The notes under the pieces: generated by a model | Database searches by the model: none | What the model was told of the DNA's origin: nothing | What the model saw: only the letters and a program-made list of their open reading frames with translations | Shown: one piece after another, positions 18,802 through 27,525 of the stretch | Position numbering within the stretch: position 1 is the stretch's first letter | Layout of the letters: every line of letters begins with the position of its first letter | Made by a program: the position numbers and the translations under genes | NCBI RefSeq assembly: GCF_018417535.1 | Contig: NZ_CP070979.1 | Location: 1,255,568 to 1,319,567, forward strand | Direction: 5' to 3' | DNA from: Burkholderia pyrrocinia | GTDB taxonomy: Bacteria > Pseudomonadota > Gammaproteobacteria > Burkholderiales > Burkholderiaceae | DNA: 64,000 bases

Positions 18802-19803
18802 ATGGGAAAACACTCTGATGTTCGCTTCCGTTTTGCTTTCGTCGCCGCCGTTGGCCTGGCTGCTGCGGGCTTTGCGAATGCCGACGAAGGCGCGCCGAGC
18901 CCGTCGAGTGGGCTCGGCCCGGGGCAACGCACACTCGACGCATATGCCGTTTATGGCAATGGCCGTGCGAGCGAGGGCGGCAACATGCACTGGCGCGCTT
19001 ACGAAATCGGCTTTGGCCAGGCACTGAACGATTACGCGTCGGTTTTCGTCGCCTACCTGAACGAAGGCCATCCGACGGACAACCATCGCGACGGTTTCGC
19101 GCTGCTCGGCGCGGCGCGCTTGCCGCTTGGCGGGAGAACGGCGCTCGAGTTTGCGGCGGGCCCGTATTTCAGCATGAACACGACACACGTCGGTGATGGG
19201 GCGCGCAACGAAAAGCGTCTCGGGATCCGCGCGTCGGCTGCGTTGCGTTACGAGCTCACGCCCAATGGCATCTACCTCAAGGCGCAGTACAACCGTGTTC
19301 AGATGGCGGGCGGCCACTCATCCGATGCGGTGCTGTTCGGCATCGGCTCGGGATTCGGCGGCGACCCTCATCCGTCGCTTTCCGACGGCAGGACTCAGCT
19401 GAGCGTCTGGGCCGGAACGTCGCAAACGAACCGGCCGAGGGTTCCAATCCAGAAGGGTTACCTGGTCGAGCTCAAACGGCCGATCGGCAATGCCTGGGCA
19501 TATTCGGCAAGCTTCGTGTACGAGGGCGTCAACGACGTCGCTGCCAGAAGGGGCGTCGCAGCCCAATTCTGGTACGTTGCGCCGATCTTGAGCAGATGGA
19601 GTCTCAGTGCCGGAATCGGCCCCTATGTTGCATACGACAAGAGTGCGCCGTCTAACCGGATGAAGCTTGCTGCGCTTTTCAGCGCACAGGTCGGCTATGA
19701 ATTTACCAAGGACTGGACTGCGAATCTTCGCTTCAACCGTGTCGCGACCGGCAACAACACGGACCAGGACATGTTCATGGTCGGATTGGCCCACAATTTC
19801 TGA
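18802..19803 (+). CDS. Putative outer-membrane beta-barrel protein
   Basis: A 333-residue protein with a signal peptide (hydrophobic FAFVAAVGLAAAGFANA, cleavage before DEG). The mature part alternates polar and hydrophobic residues with many Tyr, Gly and Asn, typical of beta strands, and it ends in Phe (VGLAHNF), the usual C-terminal signature of outer-membrane barrels. I cannot name a family. The start follows GGAG at 18789-18792. It stands alone, convergent with the His-rich gene at 20017. Confidence 0.7.
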   Translation: MGKHSDVRFRFAFVAAVGLAAAGFANADEGAPSPSSGLGPGQRTLDAYAVYGNGRASEGGNMHWRAYEIGFGQALNDYASVFVAYLNEGHPTDNHRDGFALLGAARLPLGGRTALEFAAGPYFSMNTTHVGDGARNEKRLGIRASAALRYELTPNGIYLKAQYNRVQMAGGHSSDAVLFGIGSGFGGDPHPSLSDGRTQLSVWAGTSQTNRPRVPIQKGYLVELKRPIGNAWAYSASFVYEGVNDVAARRGVAAQFWYVAPILSRWSLSAGIGPYVAYDKSAPSNRMKLAALFSAQVGYEFTKDWTANLRFNRVATGNNTDQDMFMVGLAHNF

Positions 19804-20016
19804 GGCAGGGTTGCCGTGCAGGAATCCTGATGATTCTGCTGACTTCGCGTCAGCGAGGGGCCGACCGCCGGCACCGGGCAACCGACGAGTGACCGGGCGT
19901 TCGCGAGGATCGTTGCTTCCGAAACGGACGCATCGGAGTATTTGCGGCGTTCAACGAAAGCGGTGCGAAAGTACTACAAGGGCGTCCCCGGTCTTTGCTC
20001 GAGCGGCGGGTCGTTA

Positions 20017-20310
20017 CTATTCGCGATGCTCGTGCTCGTGCATGTGTTCGTGCTCGCGCCACGGATCACGTTCACGCGGATGACGATGCCTCCATTCGTC
20101 GTGCTCCCAGTAGCGTTGGCCGTCCCAGTAGCGGTCGCCGTGCATGCCGAGCGTGATCGACACGCCGGGCGCCGGGGCGGTAGATGGCTCTTCGTACCTC
20201 GGTTGCGGTGCAACGTAGCCTTGTGCAAAGGTCGGGCCGGCCACGAGGAGTGTGCCGCCTGCCACGAGTGTCGCCAGAATCCGGCGTATTGCAATTTCCA
20301 TGGGCTTCAT
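20017..20310 (-). CDS. Small secreted protein with a His/Glu-rich tail
   Basis: A 97-residue protein with an N-terminal signal peptide (ILATLVAGGTLLVAGPTFA, cleavage before QGY). The mature part includes GDRYWDGQRYWEHDEW and ends in a run of His, Glu and Arg (HEHMHEHEHRE). A strong GGAGG lies just before the ATG. Small periplasmic proteins of this kind with YW...W repeats are frequent in Burkholderia and have no fixed function. The His-rich end might bind metal, which is inference. Confidence 0.75.
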   Translation of the reverse strand: MKPMEIAIRRILATLVAGGTLLVAGPTFAQGYVAPQPRYEEPSTAPAPGVSITLGMHGDRYWDGQRYWEHDEWRHRHPRERDPWREHEHMHEHEHRE

Positions 20311-20773
20311 CGGGTTGTCCTCCGTCGAATACCGGGGAACGAGCACGGTTCGTTCCCATGGAGAGCGCACGACGAAGCCGCCGTCGCGGGCTGGACACGC
20401 GGCGCTTGCACGGCACCGCGTGACGCAGAATGGGACGAGGAGGTGGAGCATGCCGACGCGAAGCGAAAGCGCACGCGCACGCGGGCAAGGTGCACGACGC
20501 AGTGGTCATTTCCGTTCCGATCCGACAAAGCAACATTGACATCGAATGGAATCGGGATAAACGGAGAGCGGCCGATTTCACTGGCGATTGTTTTGGGGCT
20601 GACCTCCGGCCCCTGTCGTGGAGGCGTTTGCCGATCGATTGCGATGTGCTTGCGCTCGGCGCCGGAAGCCGATCTGAGCGACACGTTCGAGCGCGGCCGG
20701 GCCTTACGCTCCCATGCCGCCATCGCTCGACGCAGCAGGCCGACGTCTCCGTCCGATCTCGAATACTGCTGCC
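20311..20773. other. Gap between the His-rich gene and the AsmA gene
   Basis: About 460 bases between the end of the minus-strand AsmA gene and the start of the His-rich gene. It must contain the promoter of the latter. A GGGGC...GCCCC inverted repeat lies near 20595-20612 but has no T-run on either side, so I do not call it a terminator. I see no gene. Confidence 0.4.
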
Positions 20774-23242
20774 TTACCGGCCAGGAGAGGCGGTACGGCC
20801 CGCCCGCGCCGCTGGCTCGGGTTCGACATCCGCCGGCACGTGTGCCGGTGAAGCAGGCGGCGCCGCACTCATATACGCCGGTGCAGCCTTTTTCTCCTTT
20901 CGTACTCCCGGTGGCGGCGCGGTCGGGCGCTGCTCCATGTCGGTCAGCATCTGCTTGCACGGCAGCGGCTGATCGCGGCCCGGCTGGAGCAACGCGAGCA
21001 AACTCGCGAGCGGATTCAGCACGCCCAGCGCCACCGCCGCCCCGCCGCGCGCGATGAGCGCCCCCGGCTTCACGCCCACGTGAGGCTGCTTGAAGGTGCC
21101 GGTGACGTACAGCGGCGAGCGCAGCGATATCACCCGGAACCCCTTGGTATGCGGACGAATCGTCAGGTTCATGGTCTCGTCCCGCAAGTTCACGTAACCG
21201 TTCATGCCGATCACCGCATCTTCGGTGTCGAGCGCGAATACGCGCGAGTCGAGCACGCCATTGGTGGCCACGAAATCGGCCACCGCACAGTTGATCTTCA
21301 CGTCGCGATCGCCGAACAGCTTCTCGTACACCACGTTCGCCACGTTCAACCCGGCCGCTTCCATCAGCACCAGGCTCACGGTGCCGTCCGTGACCAGCGT
21401 CTTCACTTCTCCGTTGGACGTTGAGGCGAGCGCCGCCGGCGAGTTGCCGATGGCCGACAATGCGGCATCGCCGTTGACTTCGCCGAGCGCCGTCTGCATG
21501 ACCGTGAACGTCGGGAACAGCTGCTTCAGCTTCAGGTGCCGAGCCTGCAGCGTGAACCGCGCCTTGAGCGGCGTGCCATTGCCGTCCAGGTGGATGTTCG
21601 ACGCCAGCGTGCCGCCCGCGACGCCGAAGTTCAGCGGGTTGAGCGTCAGCACGCCGTCCTGCATGACGACGTGGGTCGTCAGATCGGTGATCGGCAAGCT
21701 CGGGGACTTGATGATGCGCTGCCCGGTGAACCGGACGTCGGCGTCGATCTTCTTCCAGCGCTCCGTGCGGAACGCCTCGACCGGCAGCGCCTTGTTCGCG
21801 GGCTGCGCGACCGCCGCGCCGCGGCGTGCCTTGCTGGCATTCGTATCGGCGCCGATGATCGGCGCCAGGTCGGCGAACCGCAGCACCTTCGACACCAGCG
21901 TGCCCGACAGGAGCGGCCTCGGTTCGCGCGAAACGTACACCAGCGTGCCGGTGAGATCGCTGCCGCCGACACGCCCCGTGAAGTCCTCGTACGTGAAGAC
22001 ATTTCCGGACGCGCGGAATTGCCCGATCAGCCGTCCGTCGGTCGCATAGGGCGGGGTCTCGGGCAGCGTGATGCCGGTGACGTCGTACAGGTGCGCCATG
22101 CTGGTGCCCGCGAGCCACAGTCGCAGGTCGACCGCCGCCAGGTGCGCCGGATCGGTCAGCGTGCCGACGAGCGCCAGCTTCGTATCGCCGAAGCGCAAAT
22201 TGGCCTGGACCGGAAACGGGCGCTGAACGCCTTGCAGCCCGAGCACGTTTCCGATCTTGCCATTGCCGGAGACGCGCCCTTTCTTGTAGGTTCCGTCGAC
22301 CGTCCACCCGATCGTGTAGCTGACCGCGTTTACGGACGCCGCGGGCGCGGCGCCTGCCGACGCGCCGGACGCAGCCGAGGTCGTCGCGCCCGACGCCGCT
22401 GTCGCGGACGCGCTCGACGCAGCCGATGCCGCCGGGGCGATCGCGGTAGTGGATATCGCGGCCGACGCTTGCGACGCCGCGGCCAACGCCTGCGACGCCG
22501 CTGCCGATGCGCGGGATGCCGCTTCGATACCCGACACGGGCGCCGGGGATCGTGCCGAACCGCGGTGTACCTGTGCCGCGAGTTTCTTTTGGCCCGCCTG
22601 GCCGACGGCCTGCGCCGATTCGCTGCGCGCCAGCGCCGCTTGCTGCTTCATCGCATCGCCGAACGCAATTGGCTTGTCGAGCGTGTCGATCACACCGCTC
22701 AGGTCGAACTGCTTCTGTTGGTCGTAGTAGCGGAGCTTGCCGGTGGCGAACGCGATATCGTGCAGGTCGAGCGTCCACTTGCGCGGATGATCGGCATTCG
22801 TGAACTGGAACGTCCAGTTGACGCGCCCGTCCGCGAGGCGTTCGAGGTCGACGGACGGATTGGCGAGGTCGATGGCCGGAATCACGATGCGGCGCGCGAT
22901 CAGCGGCAGCGCCTCGACTTCGAAGCTGATCGCGTCGAGCGTGGCGAAATGCTTCGTGCGCGCCCAGTCCGGGTTGGCGATCGTGACATTGCGGGCGCTG
23001 AATCGCGGCCATGGCACCCAGGCGCGCCAGCCATGCTCGCTCACGGGCCGGTGCCACCCGACACGCAGGTCGCCGTTGATGGCGAACTGCCGTCCGATCG
23101 CGTCCGATACCTTGTCATCGACCCAAGGGCGCGCGCGGTTCCAGTCGAACGTCGCGACGAAGACGAACAACGCGGCAATCGTCAGGGCAACGACAACGCC
23201 GAACCACGCGGCCACCTTGCCGACGATATGGCCGTTGCGCAT
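20774..23242 (-). CDS. AsmA family protein
   Basis: An 822-residue protein with one N-terminal membrane segment (about 8-31) and a long periplasmic part of the AsmA type: the N-terminal domain covers about 1-230 and the AsmA C-terminal region about 480-780. AsmA-like proteins are linked to outer-membrane assembly and, in the larger relatives, to lipid transport between membranes. Between about residues 235 and 305 there is an Ala/Ser-rich low-complexity stretch, an insertion relative to the usual family layout. The C-terminus is Pro/Ala-rich. It is divergent from the gene at 23650 and appears monocistronic. Confidence 0.88.
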   Translation of the reverse strand: MRNGHIVGKVAAWFGVVVALTIAALFVFVATFDWNRARPWVDDKVSDAIGRQFAINGDLRVGWHRPVSEHGWRAWVPWPRFSARNVTIANPDWARTKHFATLDAISFEVEALPLIARRIVIPAIDLANPSVDLERLADGRVNWTFQFTNADHPRKWTLDLHDIAFATGKLRYYDQQKQFDLSGVIDTLDKPIAFGDAMKQQAALARSESAQAVGQAGQKKLAAQVHRGSARSPAPVSGIEAASRASAAASQALAAASQASAAISTTAIAPAASAASSASATAASGATTSAASGASAGAAPAASVNAVSYTIGWTVDGTYKKGRVSGNGKIGNVLGLQGVQRPFPVQANLRFGDTKLALVGTLTDPAHLAAVDLRLWLAGTSMAHLYDVTGITLPETPPYATDGRLIGQFRASGNVFTYEDFTGRVGGSDLTGTLVYVSREPRPLLSGTLVSKVLRFADLAPIIGADTNASKARRGAAVAQPANKALPVEAFRTERWKKIDADVRFTGQRIIKSPSLPITDLTTHVVMQDGVLTLNPLNFGVAGGTLASNIHLDGNGTPLKARFTLQARHLKLKQLFPTFTVMQTALGEVNGDAALSAIGNSPAALASTSNGEVKTLVTDGTVSLVLMEAAGLNVANVVYEKLFGDRDVKINCAVADFVATNGVLDSRVFALDTEDAVIGMNGYVNLRDETMNLTIRPHTKGFRVISLRSPLYVTGTFKQPHVGVKPGALIARGGAAVALGVLNPLASLLALLQPGRDQPLPCKQMLTDMEQRPTAPPPGVRKEKKAAPAYMSAAPPASPAHVPADVEPEPAARAGRTASPGR

Positions 23243-23649
23243 CTTTCACTCCCGGGTTGGGCTTCACCGAAACGATGGCGCAATTCGTGTTCCCGAATGC
23301 GCTTCGACTGGCCAACCGATCTGTTTCAGCGTTGTAACCAGGCAGGCGAGTCGGAAAGTGGCGTGCCCAACGGGATCGGGAAGGTGAACCGTCCGTGTCG
23401 ACACGAAAGGTTCAGACAAGGGGCGCGCGACGTGCGCAGGCGCTTGTGCCGTGCGAAACGTATCAGCGCTGAAACATTTTCATTCGCTCACGACGACTTT
23501 CCGTGTATTCCGGCGGTTCATATCGCCATGCGAATCGAATGCATCGCGATGGCATATCGCTTGCAACAGAGATTGCGCCCGCAGACGAGTGATCCGGGAA
23601 ATGGCGTCCAGGTGCCGGTCGTCTTCATGAGGATCAAGAGGAAATCGTA
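23243..23649. other. Divergent intergenic region
   Basis: About 400 bases between the AsmA gene (leftward) and the unknown gene at 23650 (rightward). It should hold both promoters. AAGAGGAAA ends a few bases before the rightward ATG and is its ribosome-binding site. I see no further gene. Confidence 0.4.
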
Positions 23650-24216
23650 ATGACCATACTCGCGACTTACACGTTCGCATTGCAGCACGGCAGCCATGCA
23701 ACGTTCTTTACCCCTCATAACGGCTGCCCGTCCGGCGCGGCCCAGTTTTTCCTTGCCGCGCATCTGTTCGAAGGTGCCGGATCGCTCGCCGACCGATTTC
23801 ATCGGGCGAACAGGTCTGCCGAGCTGACCTGTTCGCCCGACGCGCATGGGAATGTGTCCTATTGCTACATGGTCGATCTCGACGGGCATATCCTCGCGTT
23901 TCGGCACGACTCGGAGGGGAACGAGTGGGAGCGGTTTTTCTCCGGACACTACGCAGAATTCATCAATGGGCACGCGTCGCTCAAGGTGCTCGGCGACGGC
24001 GTGCTGAAGCACGTCAAGGCGTCCTGCACCGGCGGAAATGACGAATGGATGACGCGCGGGCAGCTTGTCAGGCGTCATGCCGCAGCCGTGGAGACACTGT
24101 CGTTGCAACGCGAACGATTTCCGGAGCGGGCGGATGTCATTTCAGGCTATCAAAGCGATGTCGATGCACTGGCCGTTTCTCTCCGGCGATACAGCGAAGG
24201 TGAGGATTTTGAATGA
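23650..24216 (+). CDS. Protein of unknown function
   Basis: A 188-residue protein with no signal peptide or membrane segment. It has two Cys in the middle (SCSPDAHGN-like context) and aromatic-rich segments such as GNEWERFFSGHYAEFINGHA. I do not recognise a family. The AAGAGGAAA site upstream, normal codon use and full length suggest a real gene. Downstream sequence turns AT-rich at once. Confidence 0.65.
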   Translation: MTILATYTFALQHGSHATFFTPHNGCPSGAAQFFLAAHLFEGAGSLADRFHRANRSAELTCSPDAHGNVSYCYMVDLDGHILAFRHDSEGNEWERFFSGHYAEFINGHASLKVLGDGVLKHVKASCTGGNDEWMTRGQLVRRHAAAVETLSLQRERFPERADVISGYQSDVDALAVSLRRYSEGEDFE

Positions 24217-24568
24217 ATGCGGCAGAATGTTTATTAAAAAATATCGACCTGCATTATTTGACAGCTTCAAGAAATGACAAATTCAGGTGATTATATGTAA
24301 TATATGTTGTGATTTATATACTCATACCATTTAACGCGCTTGCTTGATTTTGATCAATGATAACGTTTCCGAATCAGGGCATCCACCTACGAGGTGGCGG
24401 ACCGGAAATGGATGCAGGCGCGTTAGAATGTGCCCACTAAATCGCGCATTGAATCGTCGCAGGAAATGGTGGGGTCGTTACAAACTCTCGCGCACCTTGT
24501 TACGTTGAAAGCGGGAGGCATGCGTTCGCGCATGTATACACAATCCAATTGTCCGATACGAATATTCC
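24217..24568. other. AT-rich regulatory region with an ANR/FNR-type box
   Basis: The first 150 bases are clearly AT-rich compared with the rest of the window. They contain a perfect FNR/ANR box and, 25 bases beyond it, a 6-bp hairpin with a 3-base loop (CCACCT-ACG-AGGTGG, 24383-24397). A frame from 24430 is open but has no ribosome-binding site. Confidence 0.5.
24344..24357. promoter_or_regulatory. ANR/FNR-type oxygen-responsive binding site
   Basis: TTGATTTTGATCAA matches the FNR/ANR consensus TTGAT-N4-ATCAA at all ten fixed positions and lies in an AT-rich stretch. Such sites recruit the oxygen-sensing activator Anr/FNR. The nearest rightward gene starts 212 bases downstream (24569), longer than usual, so an unannotated transcript or small RNA may start closer. 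Confidence 0.5.
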
Positions 24569-24775
24569 ATGCAGACCATGCTAAGTCCGCACGAAATTAC
24601 TACTTTAATGATCGTTTGGGATGCTCCAGATCAGATCGAACCGGATCGCGACGAACTCGTCACGCTCATCGAGCATCGTCTGATCGCCGTTGATCAGCCG
24701 GCATCGGGTTGTCGGCGTGTCCAGGTTACCGCAGAGGGCCGCGCCGTCCTGAAAGCGGTTTCACGAATTCGTTGA
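24569..24775 (+). CDS. Small protein of unknown function, winged-helix-like
   Basis: A 68-residue protein. The segment SPHEITTLMIVWDAPDQI followed by ELVTLIEHRLI and VQVTAEGRAVLKAV has the order and spacing of a small winged helix-turn-helix (the end resembles the wing of MarR-like proteins). This likeness is by eye only. The downstream gene at 24812 could be co-transcribed. Confidence 0.55.
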   Translation: MQTMLSPHEITTLMIVWDAPDQIEPDRDELVTLIEHRLIAVDQPASGCRRVQVTAEGRAVLKAVSRIR

Positions 24776-24811
24776 GTGATCCGGAGTTGGCCGAAAATGA
24801 CGGAGGCTGCG

Positions 24812-24994
24812 ATGAGCGGAGCATGGGTCGGGTTCGTGGTCGGCGCGTTCGTGCTGGCGTTTGCGGCAATTGCCGCAATGAACCGCTATCGCCGCGAGCA
24901 TCGTCGCGCGGAACTGCTTAGAAATCTGGACCACCATGAATGGTGGCACTGGACTCATACCTCCACTGCGGGTTCGCGAACCGCGAAAAGATGA
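24812..24994 (+). CDS. Small single-span membrane protein
   Basis: A 60-residue protein with one hydrophobic segment near the N-terminus (WVGFVVGAFVLAFAAIAAM) and a basic, His/Trp-containing cytoplasmic tail. I chose the ATG at 24812 because GGAGG lies 6 bases upstream; in-frame ATG codons at 24797 and 24776 are weaker. It starts 36 bases after the gene at 24569. Function unknown. Confidence 0.55.
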   Translation: MSGAWVGFVVGAFVLAFAAIAAMNRYRREHRRAELLRNLDHHEWWHWTHTSTAGSRTAKR

Positions 24995-25639
24995 ACCAGG
25001 CATCCGGCAGCAGGTCGCGCGCGACACGTTGAAATAACGCGTCGCGCGTGGCCGTCTCTACCGGCTTGACGAGGTGATCGTCGAATCCGGCGCGCGGCGT
25101 GCGCAGGCGGTCGGACGGCGAATCGGCCGACATTCAGCAAGGCCGCCAGTCCGTCGGGGCGGTCTATTCCAACAATTCGTGAGAGGTTGGTTTGAGCGGG
25201 CCTCGAACAGCCTGTTTGCTTCCGTGGCGTTACATGGCCTTATCAACGCGAACCACACGCGCTTGCGTCGCCGTTGCCATAAAGTGCGTCTGTCCACTTG
25301 ACGCCATCGCAGGCGCCGACGAGGTCATCGAGAGTCGGCAACGGGCTTCCCGAGATTCCATTCCGAAAGCGACGTTCCACCAGACGGTCGACCTCTTCGC
25401 GGCCGCAACGTCAGGGCATGCGAGCCCACCGTGTTCCATATTTTCCCGAGCGTTCCGATCTCGTCGTACGAAGCGGCATGGAAGTGCGTTTCGTTGGCAT
25501 GGAGGTGGGCGGCAGGAGTCTGGATTGACCGGCGCTCTAGAATTGATTCCTGTGCCGACTAGCCTTTTCCCGGACAACTGTTCGATGTTCATGTCGACGC
25601 TGGCCAGCCGGAAAGTAGACCTCCTCAACGGATTCCAAC
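24995..25639. other. Degraded region before the LysR gene
   Basis: About 645 bases without an intact gene. On the minus strand, about 25055-25133, a frame carries a fragment of a receiver domain. The rest has chance frames on both strands without ribosome-binding sites. The promoter of the LysR gene should lie in the last 150 bases. Confidence 0.45.
25055..25133 (-). pseudogene. Relic of a response-regulator receiver domain
   Basis: The minus-strand translation includes AGFDDHLVKPVETATRDAL, which matches the end of a CheY-like receiver domain around the conserved Lys-Pro (typical form AAGFDDHLVKPV). The phosphorylated Asp region and the rest of the domain are absent and the fragment runs into unrelated sequence. 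This suggests a decayed hybrid sensor kinase or regulator gene. Confidence 0.4.
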
Positions 25640-26539
25640 ATGCGTATCCCACCACTCAAGGCAATCATCGCGTTCGAAAGCGTGGCCCGGACCAAGAGCG
25701 TGAATCGCGCAGCGGACGAGCTCGGCCTGACCGCGTCCGCCGTGAGCCACCAGCTCAGCAACCTCGAATCGCTGATCGGTCAGCCGTTGTTCCAGCGATC
25801 GGGGCGCGGACTCGTCCTCACACCGACCGGCGAGCGCTACCTGGCGGACGTCACCGGCTCGCTGGCCGACCTGAGCCGCGCAACCGAGCGCGCGTCGAGC
25901 CGCACCGAAGTCGATATCCTGCGCGTGCATTCGAGCCCGAGCTTCGGGTTGATGTGGCTGCTGCCGCGGCTGTCGTCGTTTCAGGAGGCGAACGGCGATA
26001 TCCAGCTGAACCTGGCGTGCTCTTACGAAAACGTGTCGTTCTCGAACGGCTTCTACGATATCGATGTCCGGCACGGCTACGGCAACTGGGACAACCTCGA
26101 GGTCAGGACGGTGCGCGGCGAGTTCATTGCGCCGCTCGCTTCGCCGCAATATCTCGAACGGCATCCGGTGAAGGCGCCGGAAGAACTGCTCGCGCATCGG
26201 CTGATCTATTCCGAAACGCCGTTGGTCCAGTGGAAGCAGTGGTTCGGTCGGGCCGGCGTATCGCTCGCGGCCCGGAAGACCTTCGATTTTTCATTCGACC
26301 GGTCATACATGTCGCTCGAAACCGCTGCGCTGGGCCTTGGCATCGCGCTCGAAAGCCTGATGCTTGCGTCGGTGAAGATCCGCGAAGGGCTGCTGGTTCC
26401 GGTGTTCGACGAGACTCATGCGGTCGAAGTCGGCGCGCATCACCTCGTTTACCCGCGGCAGAACGCGGAGCTGCCTCGCGTGAAGCGCTTTCTTGCGTGG
26501 ATCGAGCGGGAGGTCGCGGCTTTCGGGCGGCCGGGCTGA
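25640..26539 (+). CDS. LysR-family transcriptional regulator (GcvA-like)
   Basis: A 299-residue regulator with the N-terminal LysR winged helix (PPLKAIIAFESVARTKSVNRAADELGL, written here in pieces: AADELGLTASAVSHQL near 27-42) and a C-terminal substrate-binding domain from about 90. The PPL...AF start and the aromatic-rich effector domain are those of the GcvA/AmpR group. It precedes the dehydrogenase, MFS and transketolase genes on the same strand by 163 bases and is the obvious candidate regulator of them; the inducer may be the compound they degrade. Confidence 0.92.
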   Translation: MRIPPLKAIIAFESVARTKSVNRAADELGLTASAVSHQLSNLESLIGQPLFQRSGRGLVLTPTGERYLADVTGSLADLSRATERASSRTEVDILRVHSSPSFGLMWLLPRLSSFQEANGDIQLNLACSYENVSFSNGFYDIDVRHGYGNWDNLEVRTVRGEFIAPLASPQYLERHPVKAPEELLAHRLIYSETPLVQWKQWFGRAGVSLAARKTFDFSFDRSYMSLETAALGLGIALESLMLASVKIREGLLVPVFDETHAVEVGAHHLVYPRQNAELPRVKRFLAWIEREVAAFGRPG

Positions 26540-26702
26540 GCGCCACGTCCTCCGGCCTGCACGCGATATTGCGCTGCAGCACCCGCGGCGCGCCGTGCGG
26601 TGTCATCTGAAATTTTCTCAACTATGGCTGAGCGTTTCCGCATTGATGCGGGTGTCCGGTGAGCCGACACTCTGGACACACATCAACGACAGGAGACGAC
26701 CG

Positions 26703-27452
26703 ATGTTGCTCGACAACAAGACCATCATCGTGACAGGCGCTGCATCGCCGCGCGGTATCGGCAAGGCCACGGCACGCACACTGGCTGCACATGGCGCACG
26801 TGTTGTGATTCTCGATCTGCGCCGCGAAGACGCCGAGGCGGCAGCCGCCGAACTCGGGCCGGAGCATCTCGGCCTGGCATGCGACGTGACCGACCGCGAC
26901 GCGTGCGTGGCCGCGGCCCGCGAGACCCTGGACCGCCATGGTCGCATCGACGGCCTCGTGAACAACGCCGGCGTCACGCAGCCCGTGCGCACGATGGATA
27001 TTTCCGGCCGGGACTTCGATGCGATCGTCGGCGTGAACCTGCGCGGCACGCTGTACATGTCGCAAGCGGTGCTGCCGGCGATGAAGGAGCAGCGCGGCGG
27101 CAGCATCGTGTGCATGTCGTCGGTGTCCGCGCAACGCGGCGGCGGTATCTTCGGCGGCCCGCACTACAGCGCCGCGAAGGCCGGCGTGCTCGGCCTCGCG
27201 AAGGCGATGGCGCGCGAATTCGGCGCCGACCATATTCGTATCAATTCGATCACGCCGGGCCTGATCCAGACCGACATCACCGGCGACAAGCTGACGCCGG
27301 ACATGCGCGAGGAGATCATCAAGGGCATTCCGCTCGGCCGCCTCGGCGATGCCGCCGATGTCGCCAATGCGTGCCTGTTCCTGCTGAGCGACCTGTCGAG
27401 CTACTTGACGGGTATCACGCTCGACGTCAATGGCGGGATGCTGATCCACTGA
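26703..27452 (+). CDS. Short-chain dehydrogenase/reductase
   Basis: A 249-residue SDR of the classical FabG-like group. It has a glycine-rich cofactor loop variant (TGAASPRGIGKA near 10-21), the NNAG motif near 87-90 and the catalytic Ser (MSSVSA, near 140) with Tyr-x3-Lys in HYSAAKAG. The end TGITLDVNGGMLIH is typical. CAGGAGA supports the start. With the MFS gene and split transketolase it probably oxidises a sugar or sugar-like polyol, an inference from context. Confidence 0.92.
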   Translation: MLLDNKTIIVTGAASPRGIGKATARTLAAHGARVVILDLRREDAEAAAAELGPEHLGLACDVTDRDACVAAARETLDRHGRIDGLVNNAGVTQPVRTMDISGRDFDAIVGVNLRGTLYMSQAVLPAMKEQRGGSIVCMSSVSAQRGGGIFGGPHYSAAKAGVLGLAKAMAREFGADHIRINSITPGLIQTDITGDKLTPDMREEIIKGIPLGRLGDAADVANACLFLLSDLSSYLTGITLDVNGGMLIH

Positions 27453-27525
27453 AACGGTGCCGCGAAAATCGCGGCGCCGCCCATCACGCACCCGGGACAA
27501 CCCGGGGCCATGGCAGGAGACAAAG

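Noticed and set aside
18224-19024. A 266-codon minus-strand frame over the small gene and the outer-membrane gene
   Set aside because: Antisense to better-supported genes; no family and no start signal.
20595-20612. A rho-independent terminator
   Set aside because: The GGGGC...GCCCC hairpin has no T-run following it on either strand.
24430-24693. An open frame starting with GTG in the AT-rich region
   Set aside because: No ribosome-binding site and it overlaps the better-supported gene at 24569.
25230-25655. A 141-codon minus-strand frame before the LysR gene
   Set aside because: No recognisable family or ribosome-binding site; likely chance in a degraded region.
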